In this document: positions 53,230 to 63,917 of the stretch, one piece after another
How positions within the stretch are numbered: the stretch's first letter is position 1
Layout of the letters: the number at the start of each line of letters is the position of its first letter
Source of the DNA: Ixodes scapularis
Lineage: Eukaryota; Arthropoda; Arachnida; Ixodida; Ixodidae
NCBI RefSeq assembly: GCF_016920785.2
Contig: NW_024609837.1
Location: 51,133,671-51,197,670, forward strand
Direction of reading: 5' to 3'
Length of the DNA stretch: 64,000 nucleotides
Position numbers and translations under genes: made by a program
Notes under the pieces: generated by a model
Told to the model about the DNA's origin: nothing
Databases searched by the model: none
Seen by the model: only the letters and a program-made list of their open reading frames with translations

Positions 53230-53974
53230 AATTCAGCGAATAGCATCCAGCGAATACAAACAAAAATAAAACATGACGGGTAGTTGAAAGTGAGACGGAG
53301 TGCTCAGATGTGTCCCCGCAGAACCGCTGCAGAGCGCTCCAGCGACGCCGAAGAGAATGTTGGGTACCCGGAGAACAATGGGAATCCAAGGCGACACAGA
53401 CACCCACGCGCGGTCACAGGCGAAAGGATCGGGAACGTCCAATCCTCCGAAACAAAGACACTTTCTTCTCACTTCAGCACGCAAAGAACCAAAAGAAACT
53501 GGCACAGAAGCGAGGAACACACGCCGTCTTCGTCCTCCGAACAGACGACAAAGACCGAGTTTGCTGGTCGATTAATTAAAACACCGAAGCCGGCATCCCC
53601 CCGGACTTCCTCGATTAACTTTTGAAAAAAAAAAAAAAAAAAGTGAATGTGCGTTAGATAAAAACAATAGAAAGAGGCAGTGTCCTGGCCTTTCCATTCG
53701 TGTCATCAAAAAGAAGCAAAAGAAGGAAAATCCGACGCTCTCCACGGACTAGAGCTCATCTCTGTTTCTCGCGATTCTGGTGGACACATGCCGAACCGTA
53801 ATTTCCTGCAGTTGAACCTCACACCGTGGCATCGCATTACACTAGGACACAGTGACAAGAGTGCGAAGCATTACAAAGCGCTTGTTGTACGCCCTCCCAG
53901 CGCTCATCACACGGGCAAAGTCACCGAGCTGTGGACGCATACGCGGCGCCCTAAATACCGAAGCAGCTTCGTAT
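53230..53974. other. no gene seen
   Basis: Several GC-rich frames at 53284-53625 overlap in different phases without a known domain. A-run of about 18 at 53625-53642. Confidence 0.4.
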
Positions 53975-54060
53975 ATCTGTATGCTTCCAACATGTCTGCA
54001 GGCAGTTTTCGTGCGACCAACGTGGCAGGACCGGCAACGCGCCTCGGAAAGTAGGGACAT
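53975..54060 (+). repeat. dispersed repeat family R5, copy 4
   Basis: Shares TATGCTTCCAACATGTCTGC, AGGCAGTTTTCGTG and GTGGCAGGACCGG-like steps with 61015-61080. Confidence 0.55.
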
Positions 54061-54061
54061 T

Positions 54062-54208
54062 TAGGAAACCGTCTTTGCACATCTGGTACGGTACAATGGG
54101 CCCTTCGGTTCCCACTGCGCATGCGCGATTCTTCTCCTGTAGCACATGCGCAGTTCGTACTGGAGAGCCCATCGTACCGTATAGAATGTGCAAAAACGGT
54201 TCTAAAAC
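54062..54208. mobile_element. foldback element, about 65-bp arms
   Basis: Left AAACCGTCTTTGCACAT, TACGGTACAATGGGC and ACTGCGCATGCGC pair with the right arm read inward: GAACCGTTTTTGCACAT, TACGGTACGATGGGC and ACTGCGCATGTGC. Immediately beyond lie two related CTCCCTA...TAGGGAG hairpins (54213-54270). Confidence 0.72.
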
Positions 54209-54329
54209 TCCCTAATGCCTCCAGACACTAGGGAGTTTTAGGATTCCCTAGCGTCTGCAGAGACCAGGGAGACCGCGCTGCTAATGCATTGTGTATGCAT
54301 TACTAGTGCGGTCGCGGCTTCGGCATTAA

Positions 54330-54506
54330 AGCGCGAAACACATGTACGACGAAACCGTCCGATCCGACGTCCGACCGCGCAATACGACGGTCGGAGGCGA
54401 GGGTTTTCAACGCTCTCCGATGCTACGAAAACCCTCTCCCCCCAAGGTCATTCCGGCAGTCCGCACGTCGGATCGGAAGGTTTTCGTCGTACATGTGTTT
54501 CGCGCT
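54330..54506. mobile_element. 177-bp TAA-flanked MITE
   Basis: Inverted arms of about 45 bases beginning AGCGCGAAACACATGTACGA at both ends, then GATCCGACGT. TAA is duplicated at 54327-54329 and 54507-54509. Harbinger-type by duplication length. Confidence 0.85.
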
Positions 54507-54509
54507 TAA

Positions 54510-55774
54510 AGGAAACAAGTCGGTTAATGGCTCTAGAGGAGAGATGTGTGGAGCGCATGATTAAAAAAACAAGCCAAAAGCGTCCCTTTCTGTGACCCTG
54601 CTTATTCGTGCCGCCTCGCATTGAAAACAAAGAAAACCCGTTACAAAGCAAACAAATTGAGAAAAAGAAGGCAGGTCCGTTCGTCGGCCATTGTTGTGGC
54701 CCGTTTCCTGCAATGCTGGTCCACCTGACCGGTGACCGTCACCTCCGGGGTCACCGGAACCGCTGCGTCACGCTCGGCTTGCCAGGCGTCGTGCTGGCAC
54801 GCAAACAGCGTGCCTAGCCTGCCCGCGTCCTCCGAAACCGCCAACTTCACGCACGGCCGCCGACCGTCAAAACCCCGATCCTCCGGCAACTTGTAAACCG
54901 ATTCCGGTCCGGAATTGCCCGTCTCCGCCCGCGACGGATGCGTTCTCGTGCCGACGCCCGTGCCCCTCCCGCTACACCGCTTAGGAACTCTCGGCAAAAA
55001 AGATGGTACGAATTGAAATGCGGTGTTTGTAAAACATGTACAGTCAGGCGAGAAGTTACTAACTGCACGCGAGCGACCCGCTTTTCTTGTGTGTGTGTGT
55101 GTGTGTGTTTTTTTTTTAAACGCAAAATGTGTCTTTCCGGCCGAGTTTCCAGGCAAGAGTTGAACTCAACATCTTGACAGAGTACGCCAGAGAGAGATAA
55201 AAGACTATTTTGGCCCGTATGGGTGGTGCCTTCAGTTCAGGGACCTAACGATGTTTGCCGAGGGGCTGAACAGAACGGCTTCCCAATTTTCTAGGGATGG
55301 GTCGGGAAGGGGGGGGGGGGGGGTACAGGTTGTGAGTTGCCTTGCCAGAGTAGGGTTGTGTGTGTTGGGTCTGCGTATTGGTGTGGGCATGTGGGTTTAT
55401 AGTTTGAGGGGGAGAATTTATGAAGTATAGCGTGAGGTTGCGAAGGGTACCCGTTTGCAACTGTCTCCAAACTACCGACTCTTCGCGATTTAGTTGAAAG
55501 GCGGGTGCTGGGTACGCGCGCCTTTGTCCGCAATGATATGCGCGAATTCGCGTGCCAAGTGCTTTACCGACTGGAGCTAGCGAAGGACGGCGTGTGCTCT
55601 TGACGCGAAGGACCACCTGGGCATCTTTTAATGAGCAACGGAAATCTCGGTTCCCATGGCGCCTTCTCCGCAATAAAACTCCGTCAGGTTGCGAGAACCT
55701 CAGACCGGAATTCGAACCCGGAGACCCTTTCGCGCGGCGTTCGACGGAGCGCGCGCCTCGCGGCCTTGAAAGCG
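54510..55774. other. no gene; GT and G runs
   Basis: (GT)n at 55090-55108 and a 15-base G run at 55309-55323. The frame at 55245-55865 minus runs through low-complexity Pro/Thr-rich sequence. GGAATTCGAACCCGG at 55708-55722 is B-box-like on the minus strand, but no A box accompanies it. Confidence 0.45.
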
Positions 55775-55782
55775 TGTGGGCA

Positions 55783-55836
55783 TAGAGTGCCTCAAAGTTG
55801 CTTGCCGGCGGGAGCCAACAACATTGAAGCACTCTA
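55783..55836. mobile_element. 54-bp hAT-like micro-element with perfect TSD
   Basis: Inverted ends TAGAGTGCCTCAAAGTTG and TAGAGTGCTTCAATGTTG (read inward) meet in a few bases of loop. The 8-base sequence TGTGGGCA is repeated exactly at 55775-55782 and 55837-55844. It begins TAGAGT like the 47-bp element at 49504 but is otherwise a different family. Confidence 0.8.
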
Positions 55837-55844
55837 TGTGGGCA

Positions 55845-56592
55845 TGTCATGCTGCGCCATCTCACGGCGTTTTTCGTAAATGGGAGCGAATCTTAGACAC
55901 ACTTTATTTGTGGCGAGGCAGTGTCGTTCAGACGACTCTCTCTTTTTCCACGGCTGTTAGAAGTGAGAAGCGAGCTTATCGAAAACGTAAAAACGGCAGA
56001 AGCAACAGGAAGACTTTTCACCAGAGGCCCCGCAGATGAACGCCGATTCTCTGCTTGTCAGTCTTTGTCAGCATGATCAAGCTTGGCTTACGCTGTTAAT
56101 GATTATTTAATATATGGTATTTTATTATATCCGGCATTAGATTTAACACATGCCACCAGTCCAGCGCCGGCTCGAGTGGATTGATTAACTGCTTGCCTGG
56201 TTGCAGGGTCCGACTTAACCTCCCCCCTCCCCCTCAACTCGCCCTTCCATGGAGACTCTTTAATAAAGAAAAAAACTACATAAGCTACCTTTTTTTAGGA
56301 AGACGTTTTTAGTTTTCCAATTTTTAGGTCAACAAAATGGATATGGCCGATTCTCCGCCCGTGATTCTGATCTCCCTGTACAACTTCTCCGCAGCCAAAG
56401 TCCCACCCTCTCCCGAAACTATAAATCCGTCCCTGTCTGACTGCACATGCATATCTTGCACTTGGGTCGCGTTTCTCTGTGTATCAACTTTTCATCAACT
56501 CTATACAGCATCATCCGAGAGCCCCAAGCGGGTTCATTCTAATACCCTAATTACACTAGCGTTCTCAGCTGTCATTACGCGAATGACCTTTC
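55845..56592. other. no gene seen
   Basis: Nothing was recognised in either strand. The frame at 56337-56648 plus runs into the MITE and is not believed. Confidence 0.4.
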
Positions 56593-56907
56593 TAGAGTTC
56601 CTGTATAGGCTCCCTACGGGAGCCAGAGTTCCGCGTTCATCCCCGTAGCGCCGTCTTTCCTGCACGGCATGTTGATCCTGCTCCTCACGTGACTGAATTC
56701 GGCGAATACCGGCGCCGCGCGTTCGACGCGCACGGCGCACTCAAAAGCAGGGGAACGTACTGTCGGGGCGCGTGCAACGTCTCCTTTCCTGCACGGCACT
56801 TGATCCGGCTCCTCACGTGATCGGCTCTCGGCGAATAGCGGCGCGGCGGCACGTGAAAAACAAACGCGCAACTCTGGCTCCCGCAGGGAGCCTCTACAGG
56901 AACTCTA
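56593..56907. mobile_element. 315-bp hAT-like MITE, TAGAGTTCC family
   Basis: 38-base inverted ends beginning TAGAGTTCCTGTATAGGCTC on the left and TAGAGTTCCTGTAGAGGCTC on the right, two mismatches. The interior is a direct duplication of about 70 bases: TTTCCTGCACGGCA, GATCC, GCTCCTCACGTGA and GGCGAATA occur at both 56653-56712 and 56784-56842. Flanking 8-mers GACCTTTC and ACCCTATC match at five positions, so the duplication is decayed or the ends are slightly off. Confidence 0.8.
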
Positions 56908-57286
56908 ACCCTATCGAAAAGAGAGCGCCATCTGGCAGCTACCGCGCAAATAATCCGATTTCGCCATTGTTGGGGCACGTTCTCTGGACACCACGGCTGC
57001 TTACGTCAGTGTGACCTCAGCTCGGCTCGCGTCGAAAACAACCGAGTACTGCGTCAGCGTTCGGCGAGGACTCGGATCCAGTCACGCGCTTCGTGCTGGA
57101 TGGACGAATCATTGTTAATGGCTATACCCTTCGTAGCGGGCGGTAGCTAGCGCCACCTAGCCTGTGGCAACCGCCAAGGCTGCTCGATGGACATTTGAAA
57201 AGTGGTTTGATTACGTTCCGCTAGAGGTAACGGGCAGCGCCGTGATGGTGGACTTTTGACGCAGCTCGATTGGCTCCATCGGACCC
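56908..57286. other. no gene seen
   Basis: No structure was recognised between the two neighbouring elements. Confidence 0.4.
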
Positions 57287-57519
57287 TATGCGGATCGCAA
57301 GTTCGTCCGCTTCTTTAGCAGAGGGTTGTGCTGACGTCAGAACGACGCCGAATTCTGATTGGTTCCGAATGAAGGGTAGTCGGAAGGCCTCGAGGCAACT
57401 GCTTCGAAGTCTACCCACTATCCTTCATTCAGAGCCAATCAGAGCTGATCAGACCTTGGCGTCTTTCCGACCTCACCGCAACTCCTGCGCACGAAGCAGA
57501 CGACTTGCTCTCCGCCATA
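57287..57519. mobile_element. foldback element, family B relative
   Basis: Arms of about 95 bases: TATGCGGATCGCAAG, CTGACGTCAGAACGACGCC, CTGATTGG and GAATGAAGGGTAGT against the inverted right arm TATGGCGGAGAGCAAG, GGTCGGAAAGACGCC, CTGATTGG and GAATGAAGGATAGT. The outer parts resemble the 28104-28290 arm (GAAGCAGACGACTTGC). Its right end is next to, or cut by, the hAT-like element that follows. Confidence 0.72.
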
Positions 57520-58768
57520 CTTGAGTAGTAATTCTATTACTGTAATTGAATTACTGTAATTTAACTACGTTTCTTGGTAATTTGTAATTATAATTAATTA
57601 CTTTCGGCTAAAATTAATTGTAATCGTAATTTAATTACTTTCTAGCGTCAGTAATTGCAAAATTTCAGGCACAATTACACTTACTTTTGAAAAACTTTGA
57701 GGCGTCTAAAGAACCTCTCTGAGCGCTTGCACGGGCGGCCTAGCGCTCGGTGACACTCTCGCACACATAGACACGCATGCATATACACGCACAACAAAAA
57801 TAATATTGTGTTGTCTGTTGTTTTGTTGCTTACACTGCGGGCTGAGAGACACTCGTCTTTGGAGCCTACCTCAACGGTGCCGTGTGGCGTCGTCTGCGGT
57901 GCGAGAAGACAACAATAGCATGAACATGCCAAAATATTGAAAGAAAAAAAAATTGAGCTTCAGCTTTCAGCCAAGTTTGGGAACTTATTTGTCTATGAAG
58001 TTACTTTTCTCTCTTTTCTGCCAGATTTTTTTTTTTTTTTTTTACGTCCTTCTTTCAGTATTTTTGTGTTATTTTCAAATTTATTGTTGGTTTTACTTCG
58101 GATAATATTTGCATAAGCACTTTGCAGACTGACCTTGCACCTGTGATTATTGTCCCCAATTATTCGGGAGCCCCGATTCGATACTTATATATTTCTGAGC
58201 TCTTATAATTTCAACTCAATGTAAATAATTTACAATACCATGATGTTTTATGTGGACGTGGTCATATTAGCGCGGGTAGATTTCACCGTATATATAAACA
58301 CTTGTTAAATATTCCTATGTGACTAATTGTCACATTTTAATTCTCGTGGCTAACAAAAGTCTGTCAACCCAATTTTTTCTTCAGCGATCTGGCACCTTCC
58401 AGCGTATAAACTAATTTATTATTATTTATTAAAATATAAGAACGTAATACTTCATTGCCCCATACTGTCAAGTTCTATCCTGAAGTTGACAAAACGAATT
58501 AAAAAAAGTACAATACGCCAACACTGGAGTAAGGGATTAACAAATACGTTGCATTCTATACGACTTGTTTAAAGTTATATGGCCCAGGTCGGGTCGCTCT
58601 CAGAAATAAGTTATTGTAAAGTAATTGCATTACTTTAGAAAAGTAATTTGTAATTCTAATTAATTACTTTTCACGTAGTAGTAATTTTAATTAAGTTAAA
58701 CTACTTTTGGAGCAAAGTAATTGTAATTGTAATTAAATTACATTTTGGAAGTAATTTACCCATGTATG
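57516..58768. mobile_element. 1.25-kb hAT-type element, TAATTACTTT subterminal repeats
   Basis: Both ends are dense in GTAATTAATTACTTT-like words (57535-57650, 58610-58755). Termini CATACTTGAGTA and CATACATGGGTA (read inward) match at ten of twelve positions. The flanking octamers CTCTCCGC (57508-57515) and CTCTCCGT (58769-58776) match at seven of eight. The interior has a T-run and AT-rich filler and no transposase frame. Confidence 0.75.
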
Positions 58769-58776
58769 CTCTCCGT

Positions 58777-59246
58777 ATAGCGCAGGCCGCGATCGTACCT
58801 GAAACGGAGTGGAATAGGCGGCTGAAGTGCGTTCGAACAAAGCGAGGCAAGACCACGATGGAGCGGAGGTGGAGCTACAATGGCTGGACGGCACTCGGAA
58901 CCCGATGAAAGAGTCCGAGTCGCCACTTCGCATACTGATCGCGTGAAGGCTTTCCGCTTAATTTCGGCCAAACGAGGCCCCACGACCTGACCCCGTTTTG
59001 CCGCAGGGACGTGACACAAACCGCTTTACAATGGACATTTGATATCGCTTACACTCGCTCGTCTCACCCAGGCCAACTAGGAAGGTTTCCTTTACTCTCT
59101 TTTTTCTCTCGGTCTTTTACCTTTCGTGTTGCTTTATTAAGGCGAAATCCTTATATGTCTCATCGTTCAGTTGACCTTCAAAGTCCTTGAGCGAAAACAG
59201 GTCGGCGACACAAAATGTACGAAAACGTTTACGTGACCACGCAGTG
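58777..59246. other. no gene seen
   Basis: Short open frames on the minus strand, no domain recognised. Confidence 0.4.
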
Positions 59247-59325
59247 GATGACTAAGCGAATTAAGATGATGACTCAGCAGATTAAGAATGATGACTCGGC
59301 ACATTAAGAAGGATGAGTCAGTGAG
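59247..59325 (+). repeat. 22-bp minisatellite, 3.5 units
   Basis: Consecutive units GATGACTAAGCGAATTAAGA, GATGACTCAGCAGATTAAGA, GATGACTCGGCACATTAAGA and GATGAGTCAGTGAG. The second carries the AP-1-type word TGACTCA. Confidence 0.8.
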
Positions 59326-60984
59326 TAAATCATGTCTCTCTTTAATGAATCAGTGCTTGTACTTTCGTCTTCAACTCGTCTTAGCGATAACGTAAGAGAC
59401 CTCGTGTTTTTAAACTGAAACGCGAGGTGATTTAACTTTAATTCGTTGAGGAGAATGTCGAAACATGGTTCCAGCTTGCGCATACATCGCGGTTCCAATA
59501 CAGATACGCGGGCTTATCGATGCAGTCTCGCCGCGCCCACCGCGAGTCGTACAAAGATGCGACATATAACCCAACTTTTCGTGGGCGCGTTGAAAACGGC
59601 CGCTGTTTGGTGGGTGCGACGTATATCCAGGACAATATGGTCGACCGGCGCCGTCCGCTCCATCGCGACCCGATTCGCGACGTCGCATCCCCCCTAACTC
59701 CTGGCGTCCTAATCAAGCGCCTTCGTAGACGTGACGTCATCCAACGTCAGCAAAAAATCGAGACATGACAAAAAGAGACAAAGCGGGAGAAATAGGGAAA
59801 GCGTCGCACAGACGAGAGGAGCGGGAAAGGGGAGAGAGGGCTCGCCGCATGGCGTCGCTGTCATCGCAAAGAGACCGTCGTTCGCCATCTTTCCGCCGCT
59901 ACGCTCGACTTGGTCCGGTAAAAAGAGCCGCTTCCCATTTGTCAGGGGGGAGAGAAGGAAAAAAGGGCGATAGAAAAAGATGAAGGCGAGAACGAAAGGG
60001 GAGAGGCACCGTCGTGGAAGCACCATCACAGGAAGCAGGGCTTTTTTTTTTTTCTTTTTTTGCAAGGAAAGACAGCCGAGTCCACTTTGCAAAAGTCAAA
60101 ATCAAATCCAGAAAGCCGTGCCTTTTTCATTTTCTATCAAAACTTCGACCGTACAGCGCCTCTTTATTTTCTCGGCATTCATCCTCTCCCGGTTCGTCCT
60201 TTTCTTCTTCCCCCATCCAACTTCAACTGGATCCAAAGTTCCCGCTGAGAGACCGCACCCTGAGAGCACGGCTCCTGCCATTCCAACACGTATCCACTCA
60301 TGTTTTGTTGCGCTTGCGACTGCTCTTGCCGTCGCTCCCATCTCTATATCTTTTTTTTTTTTTTCTTCTTATAGCGGAAAGGGCCAGTTAGATGTTGCGG
60401 ATGGTAAAAAGATTGTTAGAGTAGTTCCACTCCCGTTCTTTTTTTTTCTTTTCGTTCACGTCTGTTTATTTGTTTTAGTCTATCTTCCATTTGCCAATCC
60501 CCAACAGTTTATTGATTCGCTCGTACTGCTGGGAGTGCACGGCTGTGCGGAACTCCGGAAAGGCCCTATAGAAGTGCTCCAAGGGCCAACGTCGATGTTT
60601 CAATCGTTTTTGGTTTGCTTTTTGTGTCGGCGACGTCAGGATTTGTTTTTTTTTTTATTTGAAGACGGATGTGCCGGCACTTCGTCTCAAGGGCTGTCCA
60701 CACAGAACACAATTCGTGCCACGCACAACAAAACAAAAACAAAAACGTATCTTATTTCCAAAAAAAAAATATTGTAGGCGGAAAAAGGCACCGCCGAGCG
60801 AGTGACCACGGCCAACAAATGAGGTTGCCATCCAAGACGGCGATCGCCGGTTGGACGCTGAGCACGGTACAGCCCCCCGACGACAACCAAAGCCGCCGGC
60901 ACAATGCTCCTACGTCATACAAAAAAAAACAAAAAAAAACACGGTGTTCACGGCAAACGCGATGACAGAACTGTCCGCAGACAC
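59326..60984. other. no believed gene
   Basis: The longest frame (59980-60777 plus, 265 codons) is rich in Phe from T-runs and has no recognised domain. T-runs of 11-13 occur at 60043-60061 and 60351-60364. Confidence 0.45.
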
Positions 60985-61140
60985 GCTTCATGCGTATTCG
61001 AGGCGTGTGCGCTTCATATATGCTTCGAACATGTCCGCGGACAGTTTTTGTCTGACCGATGTGATAGGACCGTGATACAAGGAAGGGCTCAAACAGTTTC
61101 TGCGGACTGTCTCTTGTATGACGCATGGGCAGCATGAGCG
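60985..61140 (+). repeat. dispersed repeat family R5, copy 5
   Basis: Contains GCAGACACGCTTCATGCGTA, GCTTCATATATGCTTCGAAC, GTCCGCGGACAGTTTTTGTC, then GTGATACAAGGAAGGGC and GACTGTCTCTTGTATGACGC. It is the most complete copy and includes an imperfect inverted segment. Confidence 0.65.
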
Positions 61141-61859
61141 TGGCTTTACGCAAATTGTACAAATGAAGCAACAAAAAAAAATCTCGGAAAACTTCGCGTT
61201 TTTGTGTCGCAGCTAGAACGTTTAAGCAAAGTCAACAGGAAGCACGGCCATAGCCTGGTTGTCCAAAGGAAAACCAACACCATGTCCCCGGCAAAGTGAA
61301 GCCAACCCCATCGCCTTTCGGCGCCGGCGTCTTCGAGAGCTCGGCTCGGGGGGTGGGTGGGACGAGGGCTTGGCCTGTCAACGGAGAATCGGAGGACCGC
61401 TCGGAAAGATGAAACCGCCCGCGTCGGAACAAACTGCTTCGCCGAGAAGTGGCGAGCCTGAATATGCGATGGGACGTGCGGGGGGAAAAACCAAGCAAAA
61501 AAAAAGGAAAAGGGAGCCACGTATTATTTACGGCAGCTCAATTCCAGCCGAGCGAAGAGGCGCGACACGCGTGAGATAGCCAAACAAACGATAAAGATAC
61601 GGTAGGGCAAATATATCGGAGATAGAAAAGGCGTCCACTTTGGGAAAAGTGTTCCGCCGCTTCCGGCCGACGCTGTCACGACATCCAATATCCCCCAGCA
61701 GCTGACGTGAGAAGGACGCCGGTCTCAGACGACGCAGTAGAAAAGAGAAAACGACAAAGAATGAAAAATAAGAAAGGAAGGAGACGCAGCAGGAACAAGT
61801 GCGGCGCCCGAGTTCTTTATAAGCACCCGGACCTATACATCTGGAAGTCTCGATAGTTT
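61141..61859. other. no gene seen
   Basis: Opposed frames at 61146-61579 have no recognised domain. Confidence 0.4.
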
Positions 61860-62075
61860 TGCGCTGCAACCCAACGCGGTTCCGAAGAGGAGGCCGTAGA
61901 GGTGACGTTTCGGGGACAATAGCGAAGGCCGACGCTGGACACAGATTGGAAACGAGTGCCGCTTCAGCACATGACTTCGAGTCAAGTTGGAGCCTAACGC
62001 TGACGCAATCGTCGTGTCCAATCAGTGATCAGCGTTGGCGTGCCATCTGTCTACTGAGCTGTAAAAGGAGTTCTA
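61860..62075. mobile_element. foldback element, family D copy 2
   Basis: GCGAAGGCCGACGCTGG, AGATTGGAAACGAGTGC, then CATGACTTCGAGTC, parallels the inverted right arm of 34914-35142. Its own right arm, read inward, gives GCCAACGCTGATCACTGATT, GGACACGACGATTGCGTCAG, so it is also a foldback. Confidence 0.7.
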
Positions 62076-62384
62076 AGCTTGCCTAGTTGCTCTCTTCCAC
62101 AACATACGACACGCCGCTTACGCGCCCAAAGCTCAGCAAAAAATCTTTATACGTTTTTATTTATTTTTTGCCTGGGTTTACATAAGCGTTCGAAAAGTCT
62201 ATAGATCTTTTTTCGAAACTTATGTTCCGATTATAAGAAGGTCAAATCCACTGCACAATGGCAGCATGACTAACATTGTGGATCGTGCAAGCAATTCCAT
62301 AGGTAGCGAACGCCAATCAAAGAACGTCGAAAGAGCAGCGTCACTGCGCTCGTCACCTTTTTCTGTGAGTGTGTTTGTGCCTTC
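62076..62384. other. no gene seen
   Basis: AT-rich in its first half; no frame or repeat recognised. Confidence 0.4.
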
Positions 62385-62387
62385 TAA

Positions 62388-62544
62388 AGGCCCGATCACA
62401 CACTCGCGTTTGACTACAACTAACAGAGACAAGCCCCGTTTTTAAGCCTCTTCCGAATGCTTACGGCCAGCTCCGCCGCCAGAAGGTGAAAAACCGGTCT
62501 CGTCTCTCGCGGTCCTGGTCGGTTGCAAGTGTGTGAACGAGTCT
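62388..62544. mobile_element. 157-bp TAA-flanked MITE
   Basis: Ends AGGCCCGATCACACACTCGC and AGACTCGTTCACACACTTGC (read inward) match at 15 of 20 positions, with TAA at 62385-62387 and 62545-62547. Harbinger-type by the 3-bp duplication. Confidence 0.75.
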
Positions 62545-62547
62545 TAA

Positions 62548-62875
62548 AGGCCGACGACCAGACTCGACATTCTGCAAGGCAGAAGATCCTCCTCACCATG
62601 GGCAAGGAGGAAACGGGCAACGGTGGATAGGGGAGAAGGGGGAGAGGAGGAAGGAAGAGAAAAGTGGAAAGCGCGAACTGGTCGTCGTTGCGCCTTTAAG
62701 TCCGCCATAGTGCAGGGATTCCCCAGCTGCCAACAGAGGAATCATTTCCAAAGGGCTTAATTATCTTCACGCTGAACCAACGGCCGGAGGCTGGGCCTCA
62801 AAACCTTGCGAAAGCCAAAATTAGTAAAACTATATTTCTAGACAACAGAGAAATAATAAAAATGAAATCGTCAAG
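62548..62875. other. no gene seen
   Basis: Contains a purine-rich run at 62625-62670. Nothing else recognised. Confidence 0.4.
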
Positions 62876-63160
62876 GGATGATAATAATCCCTGGAGAAGG
62901 GGAACAGGGGGAACAAAGGAAAAATCTCCAAACACAGCTAGGTGACTGGTGCGCGACTAAAAAATTCCCCCTGGTCCTGGTATCGAAACAGGGGCCTCTC
63001 CATTTCCAGTGGAGTGCTCTACCAATTAAGCTAACCAAAAGTTAGAAGTCACTAGAGCAAACGGGTTTTATCAGCTGCCACCAGTCTAACACTAACAAGG
63101 GTGAACGGCCTGCGCTGTAAGGTTATGGTGATAATGCAAAGGTGCAAGCCAGCTAGAGAT
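62876..63160 (-). mobile_element. tRNA-derived SINE, copy 4
   Basis: Minus strand. A box region GGTTAGCTTAATTGGTAGAG (complement of 63017-63036), B box in decayed form (GTTTCGATACC), body AGTCACCTAGCTGTGTTTGG and CTTCTCCAGGGATTATTATC. The leader GGCAGCTGATAAAACCCGTT is at 63061-63080. Upstream of it GTTAGACTGGTGGCAGCTGA and CATTATCACCATAACCTTA match copy 1. Confidence 0.85.
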
Positions 63161-63164
63161 TAGG

Positions 63165-63262
63165 AGATTTCTGTTTGTCCTTTGTCCCCCTTCTCCAGGG
63201 ATCAGTATCGTCATTCTTGTCCAGCTCGCTTGCACCTTTGCATTAATTGCATTATCATCGGC
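63165..63262 (+). mobile_element. SINE 3' fragment, head-to-head with copy 4
   Basis: Only the 3' body survives: TTTGTCCTTTGTCCCCCTTC, TCCAGGGATCAGTATCG and CTTGTCCAGCTCGCTTGCAC, then the TTGCATTAATTGCATTATCA tail. It faces copy 4 in the same arrangement as copies 1 and 2. Confidence 0.75.
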
Positions 63263-63917
63263 GCTCACTCATGTTGGTGCATGTTAGACTGGTGGTTCTT
63301 CCACAACAAATCTGAAATTTGTCTGCTTCCCTGAACGAGTAATTGTATTTTAAACCGAGCGTGAATAAACGGCGTTTTCCTCTTCCACTTTCAGAGCAAC
63401 GGAGGCTCTGACGTAACATAACGCAAAGATAGCACCTAGAGCCACTAAATGAGCTGCGCTTAGAGTATCGGGGCTCTGTTCCCCGACAATGGTGTGGGCG
63501 CCGCCATTTTGGTGCTTGTGCAGAGCAGACGCAACTGCCGATTGTCATGATTTAATAGTGCGACTTTCTCGGCATTAGATTCGGTGTTAGAAAGCTCGTG
63601 TAATATTGTTTTGCTCTGTCGCAAACTGTTTAAACATTTGTGGAGAACGGAAAAGCGTTTACTGTGATTTCAGATAAAGCCTCAGATAACTGGCAACCAT
63701 CATTTTAAGCCACAATAGGGACAGGTGTCGTTACTCTGACGCGTAGCTTATTTAGTGCCACTAATAGCACCGAACTGAACCGTCCTTCGAATTTCGTCCT
63801 CCCCGTGAGCGCTAGCTACGACGTGGTTCACCCTCATTGCTGCACTAGAAGAAAAAAAAATAATTTGTGAATGAAAGGGGACTTTTGTTGTGCGGTTGTC
63901 ACGCTCCACATTCTTCC
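63263..63917 (+). promoter_or_regulatory. possible promoter and 5' leader of a gene off the right edge
   Basis: Contains a YY1-type CCGCCATTTTG at 63501-63511 in an otherwise repeat-free, mixed-composition stretch that leads to the ATG at 63918. There is no TATA box in a fitting place. This is a weak assignment based on position and one motif. Confidence 0.25.

Noticed and set aside
55690..55730. tRNA B box on the minus strand
   Set aside because: GGTTCGAATTCC-like sequence without any A box at a suitable distance.
55245..55865. 206-codon minus-strand frame
   Set aside because: Contains Pro/His/Thr low-complexity translated from G and GT runs, and it crosses the micro-transposon at 55783.
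59980..60777. 265-codon plus-strand open frame
   Set aside because: Long, but Phe-rich because of T-runs, with no domain, no conserved pattern and several shorter open frames in other phases over the same bases.
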